Below, in pieces: positions 1-3,827 of a stretch of DNA of 5,279 nt. Source of the stretch: CAITNQ01 sp041661365 (GTDB lineage: Bacteria > Latescibacterota > UBA2968 > UBA8231); the NCBI GenBank assembly GCA_041661365.1, contig JBAZUN010000442.1, positions 1 through 5,279 of the forward strand, in the 5' to 3' direction. The notes under the pieces are model-generated. The model was not told the DNA's origin. It searched no databases and was given only the letters and a program-made list of their open reading frames with translations. How positions within the stretch are numbered: the stretch's first letter is position 1; each line of letters starts with the position of its first letter. A program made the translations under genes and the position numbers.

Positions 1-592
1 CCGGCTCGTCGTCTGGAGAGCGCGACTGGATCGGCCCCGGCGCGATGGTGTTGACCCGGATGCCGTACGGCGCCAGGTCCACGGCCATGCTCCGGGTGAG
101 GATCTCCATCCCGCCCTTGGCCGCGGCATAGGCGCAACAGCGGGGCTGCGGCACCTGGCCGTTGGTCGAGGAGACGTTGATGATACTGCCGCCACCGTTC
201 GCGGCCATCACCCGGGCCGCGGCCTGACCGCACATGAAGGCACTGGTCAGGTTGGTGGCCAGGACCCGCTCCCAGGTCTCCTGGGCAACCTCCAGGAAGG
301 GACCACTCTCGCCCATGAGCGCGGCGTTGTTGACCAGGACGTCCAGGCGGTTGAAGGTGCTGACGGTCTCGCTGACCAGATGCTCCACCTGCGACCGTTG
401 CGACACGTCGGTGGGGACGAACAGGGCCGTGCCGCCCTGTTGCCGCACCTCCTCGCAGGTTTTCGCGCCGCTCTCCGGGTCCCGCTGTGCGATGACCACC
501 CTGGCCCCCTCGGCGGCAAAGCGCAGGACGATGGCCCGGCCGATCCCGCGCCCGCCTCCGGTGACGATGGCGACTCGGTTCTCCAACAGCAT
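1..592 (-). CDS. Short-chain dehydrogenase/reductase (SDR), C-terminus cut by window edge
   Basis: Classical SDR: a cytoplasmic NAD(P)-dependent oxidoreductase acting on an alcohol or carbonyl. The 197 visible residues contain, in order, the cofactor-binding TGGGRGIG (residues 11-18), the adenine-site Asp of TDV (D62), NNAA (88-91), the structural/catalytic Asn of TNLTSAF (N114), catalytic Ser of NVSS (S142), the YAAAK motif (Y155, K159; Ser and Tyr 13 apart as usual) and the IAPGPI nicotinamide motif (183-188). The family is typically about 250 residues, so roughly 50-60, including the substrate loop, lie outside the window. The end of strand beta-2 reads VVIAQRD (32-38) with no acidic residue at the usual NAD-selecting place and an Arg just after, which hints at NADP(H); this is inference. 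The start ATG is preceded by GAGG eight bases upstream. The gene is divergent from the Gfo/Idh/MocA gene. The substrate is unknown; the family call is secure. Confidence 0.93.
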   Translation of the reverse strand, partial: MLLENRVAIVTGGGRGIGRAIVLRFAAEGARVVIAQRDPESGAKTCEEVRQQGGTALFVPTDVSQRSQVEHLVSETVSTFNRLDVLVNNAALMGESGPFLEVAQETWERVLATNLTSAFMCGQAAARVMAANGGGSIINVSSTNGQVPQPRCCAYAAAKGGMEILTRSMAVDLAPYGIRVNTIAPGPIQSRSPDDEP

Positions 593-676
593 GACGGTTC
601 CCTCGTAGGGCCGGCGGCCGATCCCTGGGGGCGGCTGGTCTTTCGGGAGACGCGATCCGGCACCGGCCGAGGGGTG

Positions 677-705
677 AATCTACCGCGCCTTCGCGGGTCA
701 GGCAA
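677..705 (-). promoter_or_regulatory. Candidate sigma-70 promoter for the SDR gene
   Basis: On the minus strand TTGCCT (705-700) and TAGATT (682-677) are separated by exactly 17 bases. Each matches the sigma-70 consensus at four of six positions, and the -10 keeps the important A2 and T6. It would start transcription near 670 and give a leader of about 78 bases. The hexamers stand out in GC-rich DNA, but this is a pattern match only. Confidence 0.4.
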
Positions 706-719
706 TCAACGCGAGGGGA

Positions 720-729
720 GCCGTACGGC
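720..729. promoter_or_regulatory. Perfect 10-bp palindrome GCCGTACGGC in the divergent control region
   Basis: GCCGTACGGC is its own reverse complement. It lies about 15 bases upstream of the candidate -35 of the SDR promoter and 130 bases upstream of the Gfo/Idh/MocA start. The same palindrome, with two further identical bases (GC), occurs inside the SDR gene at 62-71. It could be a regulator site, or chance in GC-rich DNA. Confidence 0.25.
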
Positions 730-758
730 GCGCTGGTGCCAGACGGGCGGGCGGCCTA

Positions 759-809
759 TCTTCCGCGGGAAGACCTGCAACCGGACGGACAACGTGTCCT
801 TTGGTCCAA
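759..809. promoter_or_regulatory. Cluster of three short inverted repeats upstream of the Gfo/Idh/MocA gene
   Basis: Three inverted repeats lie close together: TCTTCC-GCG-GGAAGA (759-773), GGACA-ACG-TGTCC (787-799) and TTGG-T-CCAA (801-809). They sit 50-100 bases before the ATG of the Gfo/Idh/MocA gene, where operators for a regulator of the divergent pair would be expected. The three do not share one clear half-site, so they may not bind the same protein. No regulator gene is visible in the window. Confidence 0.3.
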
Positions 810-845
810 CCACCCATCCGCAACTCGTCGGCCAGGCAGAATGAC

Positions 846-851
846 AAGGAG
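846..851 (+). promoter_or_regulatory. Ribosome binding site AAGGAG that fixes the Gfo/Idh/MocA start
   Basis: A near-ideal Shine-Dalgarno AAGGAG lies seven bases before the ATG at 859. The reading frame is open further upstream, with an in-frame ATG at 841, but those extra residues (SNHPSATRRPGR and similar) do not resemble the family. The protein should begin MAQTTAIVVGTGG, which puts the first beta strand at the N-terminus as normal. Confidence 0.85.
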
Positions 852-858
852 AACAGAG

Positions 859-1857
859 ATGGCACAGACCACCGCGATCGTCGTCGGCACCGGCGGCATG
901 GCCCGCCATCACCTGCGCAGTATGCTCAAGATCCGCCAGACCAAGGTCGTCGGCCTGGTCGAGGTCAGTGACCAGCAGATCGAGGCGACCCGCAGGATCT
1001 ACGACGAGCAGGGCCGCCGCTGCCCGCCGTTCTACGCCACCATCAAGGAGCTGGTCCGGCAGCAAGGACCGGCCGACGCTGCCTTCATCAACACCCCGCA
1101 CAAGTTCCATCTGGAAAACGCCCTGGACTGCCTCAAGGCGGGGATGGACGTCCTGTTGGAGAAGCCGATGGTCCTCAACGAGAAGGAGGCGAAGACGCTC
1201 ATCAAGGCGCGTGATCGGACCGGGCGGCTGCTGGTGGTCGCCTTCCCCGGGAGCCTGTCGCCGGCGATCCGCCGGGCCAAGGAGTTGCTGGCCGCGGGGA
1301 GGATCGGCAAGGTGACCTCGATCGCGGCCTACGTGCACCAGCACTGGCGGGTCGCCACCATCGGCACCTGGCGCCAGGACCCGGAGATCTCGGGCGGTGG
1401 GTTCCTCTTCGACACCGGCTCGCACATGATCAACACCGTGGTCGACCTGGCCGGGCAGGACGTGGTCGAGGTGATGGCGATCATGGACCAGTGCGGCGCG
1501 CCGGTGGAGATCAACTCCAGCGTCAGCGGCCGGTTCAGCGATGGCTCGCTCTTCTCCCTGGCCGGCGCCGGGGATTCGATCCAGTGCACCTCGCGGGTCA
1601 CCGTCTGCGGCACCGAGGGGGTGATCGAGACCGGGATCTGGGGGGAGCGGCTGTTGCTCAAGAACCAGCAGCAGCCCGAGTACGAGACGGTGAAGCACCC
1701 GGCCTCGCGCGGGGTCTGGGAGCAGTTCCTCCGCGTCCGCGCCGGGACCCAGGAAAACCCCTGTCCGCCGGAGATCGGTCTGCGCTTCGCGCGGCTGATG
1801 GACATGATCCGCGCCAGCGCGGCCAGCGGCCAGCGCGTGGTCAACCGCCGCCGCTGA
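859..1857 (+). CDS. Gfo/Idh/MocA family oxidoreductase
   Basis: Complete 332-residue cytoplasmic NAD(P)-dependent oxidoreductase of the Gfo/Idh/MocA family, whose members oxidise or reduce sugars, inositols and related polyols. The N-terminal Rossmann half opens with AIVVGTGGMA (6-15; GxGG cofactor loop) and ends at the hallmark LLEKPM (99-104), whose Lys102 is the catalytic/cofactor-contacting Lys of the family. The C-terminal alpha/beta half carries GGGFLFDTGSHMI (179-191), with the conserved active-site Asp185 and His189. E35 (GLVEVSD) sits at the end of beta-2, where an acidic residue usually favours NAD over NADP; this is inference. Length is normal for the family. There is no signal peptide. 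The gene is divergent from the SDR gene, which suggests a shared substrate pathway, and converges on gpmI. Specific activity cannot be assigned; the C-terminal half resembles no subfamily I can name with confidence. Confidence 0.93.
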   Translation: MAQTTAIVVGTGGMARHHLRSMLKIRQTKVVGLVEVSDQQIEATRRIYDEQGRRCPPFYATIKELVRQQGPADAAFINTPHKFHLENALDCLKAGMDVLLEKPMVLNEKEAKTLIKARDRTGRLLVVAFPGSLSPAIRRAKELLAAGRIGKVTSIAAYVHQHWRVATIGTWRQDPEISGGGFLFDTGSHMINTVVDLAGQDVVEVMAIMDQCGAPVEINSSVSGRFSDGSLFSLAGAGDSIQCTSRVTVCGTEGVIETGIWGERLLLKNQQQPEYETVKHPASRGVWEQFLRVRAGTQENPCPPEIGLRFARLMDMIRASAASGQRVVNRRR

Positions 1858-1901
1858 GCGGGCTTGCCGCGGGAGTCGACGCGGGGGGAGACGGCGGGTT
1901 C

Positions 1902-3452
1902 TCAGGCCAGCAGCGAGCCGGCGGTCATGGCCGCCGGCTTCGGCAGACCGAGCAGCTCGAGCACGGTCGGCGCGACGTCGGCCAGCTTGCCGTGGCTGAC
2001 CAGCTTCCGGTCCTCGGCCCCCCTGGCCACGTAGATGCACTCGACCGGGAAGAGGGTGTGGCTGGTTTTGGTCTTGCCGGTCTGGTAGTCGACCATCTGC
2101 TCGGAGTTGCCGTGGTCCGCGGCGATCAGGACGTGGGCGTCCAGCTCGAGCAGGCGGGCCACGACCTTCCCCAGACACTCGTCGACGACCTCGATCGCCT
2201 GGCGGGCCGCCTCGAAGTTGCCGGTGTGCCCGACCATGTCGCCGTTGGCGTAGTTCACCGCGATGAAGGCATAGGGGTTGTCGACCAGGCGGCGCAGCAG
2301 CTCCTCGGTGACGCCGTGCGCCTCCATCTCCGGATGGGTGGCGAAGGTGGCCGGATCGAAGCGGCCCTTGATCTCGACCTGGTCCTCCCCCGGGTAGGGG
2401 GTGGTGGCCTTGCCGTTGAAGAAGCTGGTCACGTGCCTAAACTTCTGGGTCTCGGCCAGGCGGAGCTGCCGGAGTCCGGCCCGGGAGATCACCTCTCCCA
2501 GCAGCTCCTCCATCCCCCCCCCCTCGGTCATCGGCGGCAGCAGGTACTCCTCCAGCTCGTCGTAGTACCGGGTGAAGCCGAGGTAGGTGACCCTTGGGCG
2601 CCGGGAGCGGGTCCCGGGGTACTGGTCGTCGATAAAGGCCCGGGTCAGTTGAATCGCCCGGTCCTGGCGGTAGTTGGTGTGGAAGACGCAGTCGTTGTCG
2701 CTCACCCCGTCGTACCCGCCGATCGCGTACGGAGGGATGTACTCGTCGAACATCTCCACCCCGTCCGGGGTGCGGTCCTGGGCATAGGCTTGGTGCACCG
2801 CCTCGAGGATGGAGCCGGCCGACCGGCCCTGGCCGGCGACGATGCACTCGTAGGCCGTGTCGGTCAGCCTCCAGTTCCTCGACCGGTCCATGGCGTAGTA
2901 CCGGCCCATGGCCGTGCCGATCCGGCATCGGCCGACCTCGGCCATCACCAGCTCCAGGGCGGCGATGTACTCCTCGCAGGAGCGGGGCGAGGTATCCCGG
3001 CCGTCGAGGAAGGGGTGGACCACGATCTCGCCGACCGGGTGTTCCTGCCGGGCGCGTCGCATCACCTTGAACAGGTGCTCCTGGTGGGCGTGGACCCCCT
3101 CGTCCTGGAGGAGGCCGAAGAGGTGCAGACGGCCGCCCCCGGTCTTCCAGGCGGTCATCAACTCGCGCCAGCGCGCGTACCCGAAGACCTCGCCGGTGGC
3201 CAGGCCCTCGTCCAGGCGCTTCAGCTCCTGGACCACGATCCGGCCCGCGCCCATGTTCAGGTGGCCGACCTCGCTGGAGCCCTGGTACCCCACTGGCAGG
3301 CCGACCGGCTCGCCGGAGGTGTCGAGCAGGGTCCACGGGTACCGGGCCATCAGGGCGTCGGTGTTGGGCTTGGCCGCGGCCAGCACGGCGTTCCCGCGGG
3401 GATCGGGGTTGTGACCCCAGCCGTCGCGGACGATCAGACAGACCGGTCGCAT
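1902..3452 (-). CDS. gpmI: 2,3-bisphosphoglycerate-independent phosphoglycerate mutase
   Basis: Interconverts 3-phosphoglycerate and 2-phosphoglycerate in glycolysis and gluconeogenesis, in the cytoplasm, using two Mn2+ ions and a phosphoserine intermediate. It is 516 residues, the usual size (about 510-515). Seen in order: metal ligand D10 in VRDGWG; nucleophile S60 in GSSEVGH; substrate pocket DEGVHAH (117-123, H121), FLDGRD (148-153), GRYYAMDR (183-190) and NYRQDR (260-265); AETQKF (333-338) with K337; metal ligands D405 and H409 in NYANGDMVGHTG, D446 and H447 in ADHGNSEQM, and H465 in TSHTLFP. The usual GNSEVGH is GSSEVGH here, and DGGVHSH is DEGVHAH. The start ATG has AAAGGA (3467-3462) nine bases upstream. 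No other glycolytic gene is nearby. The alkaline phosphatase superfamily is the wider fold, but the full motif set makes this assignment firm. Confidence 0.97.
   Translation of the reverse strand: MRPVCLIVRDGWGHNPDPRGNAVLAAAKPNTDALMARYPWTLLDTSGEPVGLPVGYQGSSEVGHLNMGAGRIVVQELKRLDEGLATGEVFGYARWRELMTAWKTGGGRLHLFGLLQDEGVHAHQEHLFKVMRRARQEHPVGEIVVHPFLDGRDTSPRSCEEYIAALELVMAEVGRCRIGTAMGRYYAMDRSRNWRLTDTAYECIVAGQGRSAGSILEAVHQAYAQDRTPDGVEMFDEYIPPYAIGGYDGVSDNDCVFHTNYRQDRAIQLTRAFIDDQYPGTRSRRPRVTYLGFTRYYDELEEYLLPPMTEGGGMEELLGEVISRAGLRQLRLAETQKFRHVTSFFNGKATTPYPGEDQVEIKGRFDPATFATHPEMEAHGVTEELLRRLVDNPYAFIAVNYANGDMVGHTGNFEAARQAIEVVDECLGKVVARLLELDAHVLIAADHGNSEQMVDYQTGKTKTSHTLFPVECIYVARGAEDRKLVSHGKLADVAPTVLELLGLPKPAAMTAGSLLA
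1916..1939. terminator. Strong hairpin at the 3' end of gpmI, possible terminator for the convergent pair
   Basis: A perfect 9-bp inverted repeat, AGCCGGCGG and CCGCCGGCT, flanks a 6-base loop (1925-1930). It lies within the last codons of gpmI and 59 bases past the stop of the Gfo/Idh/MocA gene. The 44 bases between the two stop codons (1858-1901) show no other hairpin with a T-run. There is no U-tract on either strand, so it would not be a canonical intrinsic terminator. It may only reflect GC-rich Ala/Gly codons. Confidence 0.3.
2514..2523. repeat. gpmI: Homopolymer of ten C (ten G on the gpmI coding strand)
   Basis: The plus strand has ten C in a row. On the coding strand this is GAG followed by three GGG codons, giving TEGGGME around residues 309-315 of gpmI. 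The frame is intact. Such tracts are prone to slipped-strand errors and to sequencing or assembly miscounts. Confidence 0.9.
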
Positions 3453-3535
3453 TTCCAGAGATCCTTTGATGATTCGGGTGACTTGATGACCTGAAGAGGA
3501 CCGCTCCCCGGACCTGACCAGGCAGGGGTTGGTTG

Positions 3536-3564
3536 AGTAAGCCTCATGATTCCCCGCCTGTCAA
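3536..3564 (-). promoter_or_regulatory. Candidate sigma-70 promoter for gpmI
   Basis: On the minus strand a perfect -35 TTGACA (3564-3559) is followed after 17 bases by CTTACT (3541-3536), a weak -10 matching at three of six positions. It would start transcription near 3529, giving a leader of about 77 bases before the gpmI ATG. The -35 is striking for this base composition; the -10 is poor. Confidence 0.4.
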
Positions 3565-3590
3565 CCCTCGGAAATCCGGCACGGGTTCTC

Positions 3591-3605
3591 GGATACCTGA
3601 TATCC
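3591..3605. promoter_or_regulatory. Inverted repeat GGATA-N5-TATCC, possible activator site
   Basis: The arms GGATA (3591-3595) and TATCC (3601-3605) flank CCTGA. The site lies about 50 bases upstream of the sigma-54 -24 element. Enhancer-binding proteins that activate sigma-54 usually bind inverted repeats somewhat further upstream (about 80-200 bases), so the position is only roughly right. Confidence 0.22.
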
Positions 3606-3654
3606 CGGGGCATGGGAAGGGGGGATTCCTCAGGGAGTGGCGGCCTTCCTGGCC

Positions 3655-3671
3655 CTGGCACACGGTTTGCA
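3655..3671 (+). promoter_or_regulatory. Sigma-54 (RpoN) -24/-12 promoter upstream of the secreted-protein gene
   Basis: The sequence CTGGCACACGGTTTGCA matches the RpoN consensus YTGGCACG-N4-TTGCW at every specified position except one (A in place of G after CAC). The invariant GG (3657-3658) and GC (3669-3670) are separated by exactly ten bases. Transcription would start about 12 bases past the GC, near 3682. The resulting leader to the ATG at 3828 is about 146 bases and contains the hairpin at 3715-3743. RpoN promoters need an ATP-dependent enhancer-binding activator; none is encoded in the window. Confidence 0.7.
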
Positions 3672-3714
3672 CGTCGGTAGATGTCCTCGGAGTCCTTCCC
3701 TGGTGATCCCGACC

Positions 3715-3751
3715 CGGATCAGCCGTCCCGGGACGCTGATCCGAGCCTTTT
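3715..3751 (+). terminator. Large palindrome plus TTTT in the leader: terminator or attenuator candidate
   Basis: The left arm CGGATCAGC (3715-3723) pairs perfectly with GCTGATCCG (3735-3743). Between them, after one extra C (3724), is the perfect palindrome GTCCCGGGAC (3725-3734). The whole folds as a stem of about 12-14 bp with one bulge. TTTT (3748-3751) follows four bases later. The T-run occurs only on the plus-strand side, as in a rightward intrinsic terminator, though it is short and slightly displaced. It lies between the sigma-54 promoter and the gene that promoter faces. A DNA-binding operator is the alternative reading. Confidence 0.5.
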
Positions 3752-3816
3752 ATAGATTGGACCTGTTCGGTCTTCGGCCGCTGATCGTTCGCGGTCGACA
3801 ACCCCGACAAACCCAT

Positions 3817-3820
3817 GGAG
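3817..3820 (+). promoter_or_regulatory. Ribosome binding site GGAG of the secreted-protein gene
   Basis: GGAG lies seven bases before the ATG at 3828. It overlaps an out-of-frame ATG at 3815, which has no ribosome binding site of its own. The ATG at 3828 directly opens a signal peptide, so this start is well supported. Confidence 0.75.
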
Positions 3821-3827
3821 TCTCGAG

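Larger units (their letters stand above)
3453..3827. other. Divergent intergenic region between gpmI and the secreted-protein gene
   Basis: These 375 bases hold no convincing gene. The open frames here lack a spaced ribosome binding site and give unfamiliar Arg/Pro-rich translations. From left to right the region has the gpmI ribosome binding site (3462-3467), a candidate sigma-70 promoter facing gpmI, a 15-base inverted repeat, a sigma-54 promoter facing right, a large palindrome with a T-run, and the ribosome binding site of the secreted-protein gene. It is locally less GC-rich around 3745-3760 (TTTTATAGATT). Confidence 0.8.

Noticed and set aside
733..750. Second sigma-54-like element (TGG...GC) before the Gfo/Idh/MocA gene
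   Set aside because: The GG-N10-GC spacing is present, but the -12 block is GGGC rather than TTGC and the -24 block is TGGTGC. This is expected by chance in GC-rich DNA.
736..858. N-terminal extension of the Gfo/Idh/MocA protein
   Set aside because: The frame is open, but the AAGGAG at 846-851 and the normal family N-terminus place the start at 859.
706..2178. Minus-strand open frame (490 codons) across the Gfo/Idh/MocA gene
   Set aside because: It is antisense to a clear enzyme gene, with an Arg/Pro/Asp-rich translation and no recognisable motif.
1491..3494. Long plus-strand open frame (667 codons) across gpmI
   Set aside because: It lies antisense to gpmI, which has a full set of catalytic motifs. 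The translation is low-complexity (Gly/Val/Ala/Arg-rich), and the frame also overlaps the end of the Gfo/Idh/MocA gene. It is a result of high GC content.
3748..3756. TTTTATAGA as a -10 element for the secreted-protein gene
   Set aside because: TATAGA fits a -10 loosely, but no -35-like hexamer lies 15-19 bases upstream, where the sequence is the GC-rich palindrome. The T-run is better explained as the tail of that hairpin.
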